Shown piece by piece: positions 1-8,290 of a stretch of 64,000 nucleotides of DNA. The notes below the pieces were generated by a model, which had not been told where the DNA came from, did not search any database, and worked only from the letters and a program-made list of their open reading frames with translations. Source of the DNA: an uncultured Alphaproteobacteria bacterium. GTDB lineage: Bacteria; Pseudomonadota; Alphaproteobacteria; Rickettsiales; Midichloriaceae. Position numbers and translations under genes: made by a program. Position 1 is the stretch's first letter. Each line of letters opens with the position of its first letter. Location: NCBI GenBank assembly GCA_903887235.1, contig CAISOX010000058.1, forward strand, positions 1-64,000, written 5' to 3'.

Positions 1-1
1 C

Positions 2-214
2 ATAAAGCAAATGGATAGAGAGCATAATTTGGAGACAATTGAAGGCCTAAAACCAGAAAAGCAAAGGAAAATGGCAGAAGAAAGTAATAATCATTTTATA
101 AAGCTTCTTGCAATAATAGGAGATAAGCTTGGTATACATGGCAAAGTTCATCTTGAGAATAAAATGTTTAATTATAGTGGTAGTGTTTTAAAGAAGAAAA
201 ATGAAGATGTATAG
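2..214 (+). CDS. 3' end of a hypothetical protein (partial)
   Basis: The frame is open from the first bases of the window (codons before the ATG at 11 read Ile-Lys-Gln), so this is probably the C-terminal part of a longer gene starting upstream; an internal start at 11 would give 67 residues. The visible part is charged, rich in Lys, Glu and Asn, and has no membrane segment or motif that I recognise. Its TAG stop lies inside the left end of a dispersed repeat (210-306), so the last codons may come from the element. No function assigned. Confidence 0.4.
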   Translation: MKQMDREHNLETIEGLKPEKQRKMAEESNNHFIKLLAIIGDKLGIHGKVHLENKMFNYSGSVLKKKNEDV

Positions 215-306
215 CATAAGTCAGATAAGTATTGACTCGTCATTCTTCGCTTATGTAGGTTTTTACTACACTTCGCTCATCACTCCTTGTCTGACCGCGA
301 GCTATA
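210..306. repeat. Dispersed repeat, copy 1 (TATAGC...GCTATA)
   Basis: About 97 bp that align with 30984-31092. The shared core (241-286) runs from CATTCTTCGCTTATGTAGG through ACTACACTTCGCTCAT to CTCCTTGT, with few mismatches. Both copies begin with TATAGC and end with GCTATA, so the element has 6-bp terminal inverted repeats. Both lie just after a stop codon. Family and mobility are unknown. Confidence 0.7.
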
Positions 307-468
307 AATATTTGAAAGGTATAGAGTTTTTATTATATTACAGAATATAGCGCGCTTTTACGATTCTAAAAATTATCTTTTAATACAAATTAAATCATAA
401 TAAGGGCTCTAAAATTATACCGTGCCTATTATAAACAATATTTTTACAACAATTAATTAAATTATCAG

Positions 469-496
469 TTGACAAATAAGTTTATATCAATACTAT
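469..496 (+). promoter_or_regulatory. Promoter of the pyrimidine/PRPP cluster
   Basis: TTGACA at 469-474 and TACTAT at 491-496, separated by 16 bp, sit 36 bp upstream of the ATG at 532. This is one of the closest sigma-70-type matches in the window and the only good one before the cluster. A predicted start near 503 would give a leader of about 30 nt. Between the repeat (ending 306) and this promoter I see only AT-rich sequence. Confidence 0.55.
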
Positions 497-531
497 CACT
501 CGTTAGGTAAAAAATATAAAAAAGGTAATAT

Positions 532-1401
532 ATGACAGCAAATCCATTAACGCCCTCGAGCTTCTACGATCGAACTGATATGGTAGTATCAGCTTCAAGC
601 TTTCAAAAGACCTTAAGCTTATTAAGGTCTTTTTTTTTGGGCAAAAATTATATCGAAACTCATACTCAAAGTAGGTTGAGTATCCTCGCAGCATGTGAGG
701 ACCCAAAAACAATCCAAACTTTTCATTATAAAGGACAAGATTGGCCATTGCCACAAACTGGGCAAATGTGGCTAGAATATGAACTACTTACCAAGCCAGA
801 TGTAGCTGGTTATTTTTGTTTATCAACTTCATATAGGAATGAACCAAATCCAATACCTGGTAGGCATAAAACAATTTTTCCAATGTTTGAATTTGAATCT
901 CATGGTGGTTTTGAAGCTTTAAAAAAGATGGAAAAAGAGTTAATTGCTTTTTTAGGAATTCAAGATATTGATAAAATTCCTGAAAAAAAATATTTAGATA
1001 TGGCAAAAAAATACGGAACAAATATCATTGAAAATGAGCATGAAGCACAAATGCTCAAAGAATATGGTCCTGTAATTTTCCTTACGAATTTACCACTTTA
1101 TACAAGTCCTTTTTGGAATATGCAAATGGTTGGAGATATCGCTAATAAAATTGATGTTATTATTGAAGGGCAGGAAACTATAGGAAGTGCCGAGAGATCA
1201 ACTGATCCAGAAGATATGTATGAAAAATTCCATACTATCAGTAATGGTGAATATGCAAAATTATTATACGCAAAATTTGGTGAAGAAAGAATAAAATACG
1301 AACTGGATAGCTTCTTAAATTTAAAATTCTTTCCTAGATTTGGAGGAGGAATTGGGATGACAAGATTGATAAGAGCCTTGGAAATTCATAACATTATATA
1401 A
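532..1401 (+). CDS. Asparagine synthetase-related class II aminoacyl-tRNA-synthetase-like protein
   Basis: 289 residues that form only the catalytic core of a class II Asp/Asn-tRNA synthetase, with no N-terminal anticodon-binding domain. Motif 2 is visible as FCLSTSYRNEPN followed by GRHKTIFPMFEFE (about residues 96-124), and motif 3 as FGGGIGMTRLIRAL near the C-terminus. Length and motifs match the asparagine synthetase-related proteins described in archaea, which make asparagine from aspartate. That substrate is inferred here, not shown. It is the first gene of a dense same-strand cluster, 10 bp before pyrF and behind a good promoter. Aspartate is also the substrate of aspartate transcarbamoylase, which may explain the company it keeps. 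A truncated or repurposed synthetase with another amino-acid substrate is possible. Confidence 0.75.
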   Translation: MTANPLTPSSFYDRTDMVVSASSFQKTLSLLRSFFLGKNYIETHTQSRLSILAACEDPKTIQTFHYKGQDWPLPQTGQMWLEYELLTKPDVAGYFCLSTSYRNEPNPIPGRHKTIFPMFEFESHGGFEALKKMEKELIAFLGIQDIDKIPEKKYLDMAKKYGTNIIENEHEAQMLKEYGPVIFLTNLPLYTSPFWNMQMVGDIANKIDVIIEGQETIGSAERSTDPEDMYEKFHTISNGEYAKLLYAKFGEERIKYELDSFLNLKFFPRFGGGIGMTRLIRALEIHNII

Positions 1402-1411
1402 TCTGTCGGTT

Positions 1412-2050
1412 ATGTCCTTAATTTTATCACTTGATATTAAAAATCTAACCATAGCAAATGAAGTAATTCATCAAACTCATCAATATTTAAGTTTTATCAA
1501 AATTGGGCATATAGCCATCTCAAATTTTCATATCAAGCAACTGAAAACGTTTGGTGTGCCTATCATGCTTGATTTGAAGTTTTTTGATATTACGTCAACG
1601 GTAAAAGAGGCGATATTAGGATATGCAAAGAGCATAAATAATTTGCAAATTTTTACAATTTCATCGGCATGTCAGGATGAAACAATAAAAATGTCATTGG
1701 AACATTCTTGTAAACCATATTTCGTTATACATTTATCCAGTGATACATTAGATTTTGATAAATTAGTGATAATAAAAAGGGCAGAACAAATAATTAAACT
1801 TGGGGGTCATAATTTTATTTGCCCTCCATTTTTGATTAAAGATTTTAGAGAAATTTTTAAAGATGAGATTAATCTTGCAACTCCTGGTATAAGAAATGAT
1901 TATGAGGATAATGACCATTCAGCTACTGTTGATGCGCTAACAGCGAAAAAATTGAATACTAATTATATAATTGTGGGAAGACCAATATATAATTCAAACG
2001 AACCAAATAAAATTGCAAAGGAGTATTATGACCAATTTGTTTCAATATAA
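1412..2050 (+). CDS. pyrF: Orotidine 5'-phosphate decarboxylase
   Basis: Converts OMP to UMP, the last step of de novo pyrimidine synthesis, in the cytoplasm. The 212-residue protein starts LSLDIKN, carries the catalytic Asp-Lys-Asp array as LDLKFFDITSTV (about residues 53-64), then LATPGIRND and the phosphate-binding IIVGRPIYN near the end, the expected order for the TIM-barrel family. It is a little shorter than typical bacterial PyrF (about 230-240). Its last 23 bp overlap the start of pyrE in another frame, suggesting coupled translation. No carAB, pyrB or pyrC is visible in the window, so the upstream half of the pathway must lie elsewhere or be missing. Confidence 0.88.
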   Translation: MSLILSLDIKNLTIANEVIHQTHQYLSFIKIGHIAISNFHIKQLKTFGVPIMLDLKFFDITSTVKEAILGYAKSINNLQIFTISSACQDETIKMSLEHSCKPYFVIHLSSDTLDFDKLVIIKRAEQIIKLGGHNFICPPFLIKDFREIFKDEINLATPGIRNDYEDNDHSATVDALTAKKLNTNYIIVGRPIYNSNEPNKIAKEYYDQFVSI

Positions 2051-2411
2051 AAAATTTACGCTTCATTCAGGTGGAATTTCTTATTTTAAAATTGAATGCG
2101 ATGCAATTACTAAGGAAGATTATAAAACTCTTGCAAAAATTGTATCAGATAAAATAAAATTTAAAGATGTTTATGGTGTGCCAAGAGGCGGTATACCTTT
2201 TGAAAAAGCGTTAAAAGAATATATTTCAAATGACAGTAATAATTTGTTAATTGTTGATGATGTATTAACAACTGGAGGCTCCATGGAAGAGGCAAAGCTA
2301 AAATTTCAAAATCAAAATTATGATAAAATTATTGGAGTTGTAGTATATGCAAGAGGAGATTCACCAAATTGGATTCAGCCGGTATTTAAAATGCATGAGT
2401 TCTTTAAATAA
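2028..2411 (+). CDS. pyrE: Short orotate phosphoribosyltransferase-like protein
   Basis: Type I phosphoribosyltransferase, by context the enzyme joining orotate to PRPP to give OMP. I start it at the ATG at 2028, because AAAGGAG (2017-2023) lies 4 bp upstream; the open frame extends to 1971 without a comparable ribosome site. That gives 127 residues against about 200 for ordinary PyrE. The PRPP-binding motif is clear as LLIVDDVLTTGGS, and VYGVPRGG precedes it. The N-terminus FTLHSGG...FKIECDAIT resembles short stand-alone phosphoribosyltransferases rather than classical PyrE, so orotate specificity rests on the neighbours pyrF and pyrD. It overlaps pyrF by 23 bp and abuts pyrD directly. Confidence 0.75.
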   Translation: MTNLFQYKKFTLHSGGISYFKIECDAITKEDYKTLAKIVSDKIKFKDVYGVPRGGIPFEKALKEYISNDSNNLLIVDDVLTTGGSMEEAKLKFQNQNYDKIIGVVVYARGDSPNWIQPVFKMHEFFK

Positions 2412-3176
2412 ATGTTTGACCATTTGATAATTTCTCCTCCATTTGGAAATGTTATTAATCTTGATTATACAACTTCTGTTTGTGGTACTTTTACAGTACA
2501 AAAAAGAATGGGTATGTATTATAGATATTTAAAAACACTAAGACCAGTTTGTAAAAATGGAAAAGTCGGATGGATAAATTCTATAGGGTTGAGGAATCCT
2601 GGTATTGAAAATTTAAATTTGTCTAAAGTAGAAGGTAAAATACTTTCTATTGCTTTGATGGATAAAAAAGATATGTCTGTTTTTTTAGTTAAATTAAGGG
2701 ATTATATAAACAATCAAAAATTTAATATTAAAGCTATAGAAGTGAATATCAGCTGTCCCAATGCAAAGATAAATTTGATGACCAATAATGAGGTTAATCT
2801 TCTAAGAAATTTGGGTTTGGAGATTATAATTAAGATACCACCTTCTAAAACATACTTAGATATGATTGATTATTATATTCAATCTGGAGTCTGGTATTTT
2901 CATCTTTTTAATTCTTTCCCAACTAAAAGAGGGGGGCTTTCAGGAAAATTAATTCAAGGAATGTATTTAAAATTAATACAAAAAGCTAAATCTAAGTTTG
3001 GAGATTCGATAAAAATTATTGGAGGAGGTGGGATACAATCAATTGAGGATTTAAGGATGTATCAACAACATGGAGCTGAACATTTTTCAGTTTCAACATT
3101 ATTCCTCCACCCGTTAAAATTAAACAAGTTTTTAAAAGATTACAAAAAAGACTATGAATATATTACATTGCAATAA
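2412..3176 (+). CDS. pyrD: Dihydroorotate dehydrogenase, class 1-like (cytosolic)
   Basis: Oxidises dihydroorotate to orotate with FMN. The 254-residue protein has the signature EVNISCPN (about residues 110-117). A cysteine at this position is the catalytic base of class 1, soluble enzymes, whereas class 2 membrane enzymes have serine. GGLSGKLI and the FMN-phosphate loop IIGGGGIQS follow in the expected order. There is no N-terminal membrane helix, unlike the quinone-linked class 2 enzyme usual in proteobacteria. The electron acceptor (fumarate or NAD) cannot be read from the sequence, and no PyrK partner is adjacent. It is shorter than the usual roughly 300 residues. Its ATG follows the pyrE stop with no gap, and its end overlaps prs by 23 bp. 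Confidence 0.82.
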   Translation: MFDHLIISPPFGNVINLDYTTSVCGTFTVQKRMGMYYRYLKTLRPVCKNGKVGWINSIGLRNPGIENLNLSKVEGKILSIALMDKKDMSVFLVKLRDYINNQKFNIKAIEVNISCPNAKINLMTNNEVNLLRNLGLEIIIKIPPSKTYLDMIDYYIQSGVWYFHLFNSFPTKRGGLSGKLIQGMYLKLIQKAKSKFGDSIKIIGGGGIQSIEDLRMYQQHGAEHFSVSTLFLHPLKLNKFLKDYKKDYEYITLQ

Positions 3177-4056
3177 TACGTTAAAATTAGCTAAACAAAT
3201 ATCAAATCAAATTGGTTTAAAAATTGTCAATCGTGTAATTGATAAATTTTCTGATGAAGAATTAAATATAAAAATAAATGATGATTTATATCAAAAAGAT
3301 GTGTTAATCACTCATGAATTATTTCCAAATATTAATGAAAATTTGTTACAGTTGTTATTTTTAATAAATGCTTCAAAAAAAAGGGGGGCAAAGCGAGTTC
3401 ATGCCATTATTCCATATTTTGCATATAGCAGAATGGATCATAAAAAGAATGATCAGGATTTCATCTCTGCTTCATGCATAGCTTCGCTACTTGAGGCAGC
3501 TGGTATAGATACATTGATTACTATCGATTTGCACTCAAGCCAAATAGAAGGGTTTTTCAGAATCCCTGTTAAAAATATTACTATGCTTGAGCTATTTGAG
3601 TTAAGTTTCAATAATTATGATAGAGCGGATGCTGTAATAGTATCCCCAGACATAGGTGGGAAAATTAGAAGTGCAAGTATTAGCAAATTTTTAAATGCTC
3701 CACTTGCAGTAATATATAAACAAAGAGATGAAAAAAATGATGTAATGATGAATGGTATAATGGGTGATGTGAAAAACAAGCATTGCATATTAGTTGATGA
3801 TATTATTGGAAGTGGTCAAACTATAATAAAGGCAATAGATGTTTTAAAATCCTTAGGTGCAAAAAGTATTGAAGTAATTGCTACTCATAATTTAATTGAC
3901 GTAGAAAACCCTAATTTAGATAAAATTTTATCAAGAATTAATAAACTCAGTATATCAAATAGTGTACAAACAGATTACAAACAACTATATTTATCTAAAT
4001 TGCAAATAGTTGATATTAGTGCACCAATAATTAACTGTATAAAATCATATTTTTAA
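3154..4056 (+). CDS. prs: Ribose-phosphate pyrophosphokinase (PRPP synthetase)
   Basis: Makes PRPP from ribose-5-phosphate and ATP; PRPP is the co-substrate of the PyrE encoded just upstream. The 300-residue protein has FSDEELNIKI near the N-terminus, a SRMDHKK segment in the ATP/R5P region, the divalent-metal motif TIDLHSSQIEGFF (about residues 123-135) and the PRPP loop CILVDDIIGSGQTI (about 211-224). Sequence around the catalytic loop is divergent and the protein is slightly shorter than bacterial Prs (about 310). The ATG at 3154 overlaps the end of pyrD by 23 bp, the same overlap as pyrF/pyrE. Confidence 0.87.
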   Translation: MNILHCNNTLKLAKQISNQIGLKIVNRVIDKFSDEELNIKINDDLYQKDVLITHELFPNINENLLQLLFLINASKKRGAKRVHAIIPYFAYSRMDHKKNDQDFISASCIASLLEAAGIDTLITIDLHSSQIEGFFRIPVKNITMLELFELSFNNYDRADAVIVSPDIGGKIRSASISKFLNAPLAVIYKQRDEKNDVMMNGIMGDVKNKHCILVDDIIGSGQTIIKAIDVLKSLGAKSIEVIATHNLIDVENPNLDKILSRINKLSISNSVQTDYKQLYLSKLQIVDISAPIINCIKSYF

Positions 4057-4068
4057 ATTTAACTACTA

Positions 4069-6063
4069 ATGGAAAAAAATATTATCCAGCAAGATTTGCA
4101 TAGTCAACTGACAACAGCACTCAGAATTCTTTCAATTGAAATGGTAGAAGAAGCTAAATCTGGTCATCCAGGGATGCCGATGGGCTTTGCGGACGTTGCT
4201 ACAATTTTATTTCAATACTTTTTACGATTTAATCCACATGATCCAACATGGTCAAATAGAGATAGATTTATATTATCAGCAGGTCATGGGTCTGCTTTGC
4301 TGTATAGTTTATTATTTTTAACAGGTTATGAAAAATATAAACTTTCTGATTTAAAGAAATTTAGACAGCTTGGTTCTATAACTCCTGGGCATCCAGAATT
4401 TGATCCTGAATTAGGTATTGAAACTACCACAGGGCCTTTAGGGCAGGGTTTGGCAAATGCAGTGGGAATGGCAATCTCAGAAAAAAAAATGCATGCTTCT
4501 TTAGGAGATATAATAGATCATAAAATATATGTAGTAGTAGGAGATGGTTGTTTGATGGAAGGTATTTCTCATGAAGCAATGTCTCTTGCTGGACATTTGG
4601 GATTAAACAATTTGGTGATTTTGTTTGATGATAATAAAATCTCAATTGACGGTCCAACTTCTCTTGCAACTTCAGATATGACGCTTTCCAGAGTTTCCTC
4701 TTATAATTGGAATGTAATTTCAATAGATGGACATGATCCAAATACAATATGGAAAGCTTTAAATTCTGCGCAAAAAAGTGATAAGCCAATGTTTATTGCT
4801 TGTCGGACAAAAATTGGCTATGGGTCACCTAGTTTTGAAAATTCGGAAGAATCGCATGGTAAATGTTTAGGCGATAAAGAAATTGATTTAATTAAAAAGA
4901 AATTTAATTGGCAACATGATAAATTCACAATTCCTGCTCCAATTTTAAAAATATGGAGAGATTTTTATAAAAGAAATTTATCTGATTATTCGCATTGGGA
5001 AAAGGTTCATAAAAAAGCATATTTAGAAAATCAGATTAAAAATAAAAATTTAGACCATCTTTTAGATGAGATGCATAAATATAAGAAGGAGTTAATCACT
5101 TTTAATAATTCTGAGGCAACTAGAAAAAGTTCAAATAAAATTATAGATATAATTTGCTTAAATACCGAATCATGCATTGGAGGCTCAGCAGATTTATCAG
5201 GTTCAAATGGAACAAAATCTGCTAATCAAAAAATTTTCTCTAAAAATGATTATTCGGGTAATTATATCCATTATGGAGTTAGAGAGCATGCAATGGTTGC
5301 AATAATGAATGGTGTAAAGATACACAGTGAATATATAGTATATGGTGGTACTTTTTTAGTATTTTCAGATTATTGTAGGCCGTCTATCAGATTAGCGGCC
5401 TTGATGAAATTGCCTGTTGTGTTGGTATTCACGCATGATTCAATTGGAGTTGGAGAAGATGGGCCAACACATCAACCTATTGAGCATCTATCTGCTTTGA
5501 GGGTGATACCAAATTTAAATGTGTACAGACCAGCTGATGCAATAGAAACAACTGAATGCTGGGAGTTAATATTGAAAGAAACAAACACTCCTGCAGTATT
5601 ATGCCTAAGTAGACAAAATTTACCTCAGTTGAGGAATAACATTAATGTTAATAATACTAAAAATTTAGTCGCATTTGGGGTGTATATTCTATATCAGTCA
5701 AAAGAAGCGCATTCTATATCTATTTTTGCTAGTGGTTCAGAACTGTCTATTGCTTTAGACGTAGCAAAAAATTTGGAGAAAAATGGGATTGGAAGCAAGG
5801 TTATTTCTGTGCCTTGCCAAGAATTATTTTGGCAACAGACCCTTGAATATCAAATGGCTATTCTTTGCAATAATACTTTGAAAGTTGCAATAGAAGCGGG
5901 TAGCGAGCAATCATGGTCTAAAATTATTGGTCCACATGGGGCATTTTTTGGAATGGATGATTTTGGCAAATCTGCTCCAATAGATGATTTATACAAATAT
6001 TTTCAATTGACTGTAGAAAAAATTTCAAAGAGGATCTTAAAAATTGTTAATCCTGCTAGTTAG
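4069..6063 (+). CDS. tkt: Transketolase
   Basis: Thiamine-diphosphate enzyme of the non-oxidative pentose phosphate pathway. It can produce the ribose-5-phosphate used by Prs, the gene 12 bp upstream. The 664 residues are full length. The N-terminal SGHPGMPMG, the ThDP-binding GDGCLMEGISHEA with DDNKISIDG downstream, the catalytic-glutamate region YGVREHAM and the GVGEDGPTHQPIEHL segment are all in place. Many classic Rickettsia lack most of this pathway, so retention next to prs suggests that the cell makes its own pentose phosphates. Transaldolase and ribose-5-phosphate isomerase are not in this window. Confidence 0.95.
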   Translation: MEKNIIQQDLHSQLTTALRILSIEMVEEAKSGHPGMPMGFADVATILFQYFLRFNPHDPTWSNRDRFILSAGHGSALLYSLLFLTGYEKYKLSDLKKFRQLGSITPGHPEFDPELGIETTTGPLGQGLANAVGMAISEKKMHASLGDIIDHKIYVVVGDGCLMEGISHEAMSLAGHLGLNNLVILFDDNKISIDGPTSLATSDMTLSRVSSYNWNVISIDGHDPNTIWKALNSAQKSDKPMFIACRTKIGYGSPSFENSEESHGKCLGDKEIDLIKKKFNWQHDKFTIPAPILKIWRDFYKRNLSDYSHWEKVHKKAYLENQIKNKNLDHLLDEMHKYKKELITFNNSEATRKSSNKIIDIICLNTESCIGGSADLSGSNGTKSANQKIFSKNDYSGNYIHYGVREHAMVAIMNGVKIHSEYIVYGGTFLVFSDYCRPSIRLAALMKLPVVLVFTHDSIGVGEDGPTHQPIEHLSALRVIPNLNVYRPADAIETTECWELILKETNTPAVLCLSRQNLPQLRNNINVNNTKNLVAFGVYILYQSKEAHSISIFASGSELSIALDVAKNLEKNGIGSKVISVPCQELFWQQTLEYQMAILCNNTLKVAIEAGSEQSWSKIIGPHGAFFGMDDFGKSAPIDDLYKYFQLTVEKISKRILKIVNPAS

Positions 6064-6071
6064 AGCTGTTT

Positions 6072-6680
6072 ATGCAAAATAATATATCTTTAAAACCAGA
6101 TTTTTCATACGAAAAGAAAATTGGAGGCATAATACTTGGTATAGACGAAGTTGGTAGGGGTTGTATAGCTGGACCTGTAGTTGTTGCAGGGGTCATTTTA
6201 AACGATAATATTGATACCTTACAGATAAATGATTCAAAAAAACTTACCCCCAGCAAAAGAGAAAAGATTTTTACCTATTTGAAGGAACATTGCCATTATT
6301 TGATTGAATCTAGCAGTGTTGAAGAAATAGAGGAGATGAATATCTTACAGGCTTCGCTACTTGCGATGAGGAGGGTTATAAATAATATAGAGCATAAATT
6401 TGACTATGTTTTTGTAGATGGTAATATTAGTCCTGATAAATCAATGGATAATATAAGTACTATAGTAGGTGGAGATAGTAAGTCATTATCAATAGCAACG
6501 GCATCAATATTTGCTAAAGTCACCAGAGATAGGTTTATGGATAAATTAGATCAAGATTATCCACATTATCTATGGAGACAAAACAAAGGATATGGCACTA
6601 AACAACACATTGATGCAATTAAAAAATTTGGTATTACGCCATATCATAGAAAAAGTTTTTTAAAAAAAATAATAGGATAA
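6072..6680 (+). CDS. rnhB: Ribonuclease HII
   Basis: Endonuclease that removes RNA from RNA-DNA hybrids and single ribonucleotides from DNA. The 202 residues begin with a short lead and then ILGIDEVGRGCIAGPVV, which holds the first catalytic Asp-Glu pair. FVDGN and SIAKVTRDR-type segments (here SIFAKVTRDRFMD) follow, and NKGYGTKQH closes the family signature. Starts 8 bp after tkt and ends 3 bp before mltG, so all are probably read together. Confidence 0.95.
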   Translation: MQNNISLKPDFSYEKKIGGIILGIDEVGRGCIAGPVVVAGVILNDNIDTLQINDSKKLTPSKREKIFTYLKEHCHYLIESSSVEEIEEMNILQASLLAMRRVINNIEHKFDYVFVDGNISPDKSMDNISTIVGGDSKSLSIATASIFAKVTRDRFMDKLDQDYPHYLWRQNKGYGTKQHIDAIKKFGITPYHRKSFLKKIIG

Positions 6681-6683
6681 TAA

Positions 6684-7658
6684 ATGATAAAAATTTCTAG
6701 AAAAATATATTTGTTGGGAGTGTTGGCTATATTGTTTAAGATTTTCATTGCGTCGTATATATATGTAAATCTTTTTAGTCAAAAAAATATCGATGATAGA
6801 GTCATAATAATTCCGAAATCTTGCTCAATCAAATGCACATCTGGCATTCTTTTAGAAGCTGGGATTATACGGCATAAATTATTTTTTATTTCATATGCTA
6901 GAAGTTTTGGATTACTTGGAAAAAGGATTGTTGCAGGTGAGTATGAGATACCAAAAGGTGCAAACCTTGTAGAGATATTTGATAAAATATCCAATGGTAG
7001 AGTAGTAACTCATCAATTCACCATTCCAGAAGGATTGACAAATTTTCAAATTTTCGAAATTTTAAGAAATCAACATGGTGTTATTAATGATGAAGCCGAA
7101 CTTAACAAATACAAAGAAGGGGAATTTTACCCTAATACCTATAATTATTTATATAACACAAAGATAAGTGAGCTATTAAATACAATGAATTTGAAAATGA
7201 AAAGTATAATTTCAGAAGAATGGGAAAAAAGAGATGTTGCAAATACAAAAGAGCTAAGTAGTCCATTTGATGCATTGATTTTAGCTTCGATAGTTGAGAA
7301 GGAAGCAAAATTAGATGAGGAAAAACCATATATTGCAGGTGCTTATTTAACTAGGTTAAAGAGGAAAATTCCTTTACAAGCTGATCCAACAGTTATATAT
7401 GGCATCTCAGGAAAGGGCAATTTTAGTAGAAAAGTGACGTATGCTGATTTAAAATTTGATTCTCCATATAATACTTATTTATATGCTGGATTACCTCCAA
7501 CGCCAATATGCAATCCCGGTAAATCTTCAATATTAGCTGTGCTTCATTCAGTTCAGACAAATGATATATATTTCGTAGCTGATGGTTCTGGTAAGCATAT
7601 ATTTGCCAGTAGCTATAAACAGCATTTACAAAATATTGAAAAAATTAGGAGTAAATGA
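6684..7658 (+). CDS. mltG: Endolytic murein transglycosylase MltG (YceG-like)
   Basis: Membrane-anchored lytic transglycosylase that cuts nascent glycan strands of peptidoglycan. The 324 residues show one N-terminal membrane helix (about residues 7-30), a LysM-like segment, and the YceG catalytic region with LILASIVEKEAK (catalytic Glu), PLQADPTVIYG and YNTYLYAGLPPTPICNPG. These are characteristic of the family and in order. AGGA at 6674-6677 is 6 bp before the ATG. Presence implies at least residual peptidoglycan synthesis. Confidence 0.92.
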   Translation: MIKISRKIYLLGVLAILFKIFIASYIYVNLFSQKNIDDRVIIIPKSCSIKCTSGILLEAGIIRHKLFFISYARSFGLLGKRIVAGEYEIPKGANLVEIFDKISNGRVVTHQFTIPEGLTNFQIFEILRNQHGVINDEAELNKYKEGEFYPNTYNYLYNTKISELLNTMNLKMKSIISEEWEKRDVANTKELSSPFDALILASIVEKEAKLDEEKPYIAGAYLTRLKRKIPLQADPTVIYGISGKGNFSRKVTYADLKFDSPYNTYLYAGLPPTPICNPGKSSILAVLHSVQTNDIYFVADGSGKHIFASSYKQHLQNIEKIRSK

Positions 7659-7671
7659 ATAGTTAATCATT

Positions 7672-8247
7672 ATGAGAGTTATTGCGGGAAAATATAAAAA
7701 TAAAAAAATCGTTAGTAACGTAAAAGGTGCATCTGCCACTATTAAACCAACCACCTCCAAAATTAGAGAATCTGTATTCAATATCATATACAATTATTTT
7801 GCAAAGCATGATTTGATAATTGAAGAATCTTCATTTTTAGATTTGTGTTGTGGTACAGGAGCTATAGGTATTGAGGCGATTTCCAGAGGATTTAAGCAAG
7901 TGTACTTCTTAGATAATAATTATGAAAGCTTAGCTATAACAAGGCACAATTTAGCAACTTTAAAAGTTGATGCTCAAAATTGGAGAGTGATTAGATCTAA
8001 TATTTTGAATTTAGAGATATCAGAAAAAATATTGTTTGATATTGTATATTTAGATCCTCCATATAATGTCCCAATTACTATCGATATACTAAATTCAGTT
8101 AATAATTTTATGCACCCGAATTCATTGTTAATGATTGAAATGCCAAGAGAAGTTTCTCCACCTGCATTGCTAAATCATGAAGTGATTTCTGTTAAGCATT
8201 ATGGGAATTGCATTGTTTCTGTCCTCAAGTTGAAGAATAATTTATAG
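7672..8247 (+). CDS. rsmD: 16S rRNA (guanine(966)-N(2))-methyltransferase
   Basis: Methylates the exocyclic amine of G966 in 16S rRNA with SAM. 191 residues, with the RsmD N-terminus MRVIAGKYKNKKI, the TTSKIRESVFNII segment, the SAM-binding FLDLCCGTGAIGIEA (about residues 59-73) and catalytic motif IVYLDPPYN (about 124-132). Last gene of the rightward run starting at 532; 13 bp after mltG. Confidence 0.92.
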   Translation: MRVIAGKYKNKKIVSNVKGASATIKPTTSKIRESVFNIIYNYFAKHDLIIEESSFLDLCCGTGAIGIEAISRGFKQVYFLDNNYESLAITRHNLATLKVDAQNWRVIRSNILNLEISEKILFDIVYLDPPYNVPITIDILNSVNNFMHPNSLLMIEMPREVSPPALLNHEVISVKHYGNCIVSVLKLKNNL

Positions 8248-8290
8248 CTTTAAAAGCTGATTTTAGAAAACTGGAATTCGTGATTATAAT

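Noticed and set aside
1971..2027. Longer pyrE start at 1971
   Set aside because: It would add 19 residues overlapping pyrF by 80 bp and has no ribosome site; the ATG at 2028 has AAAGGAG at good spacing.
4424..4789. Minus-strand frame of 121 codons inside tkt
   Set aside because: Antisense to a clearly real transketolase and without protein features.
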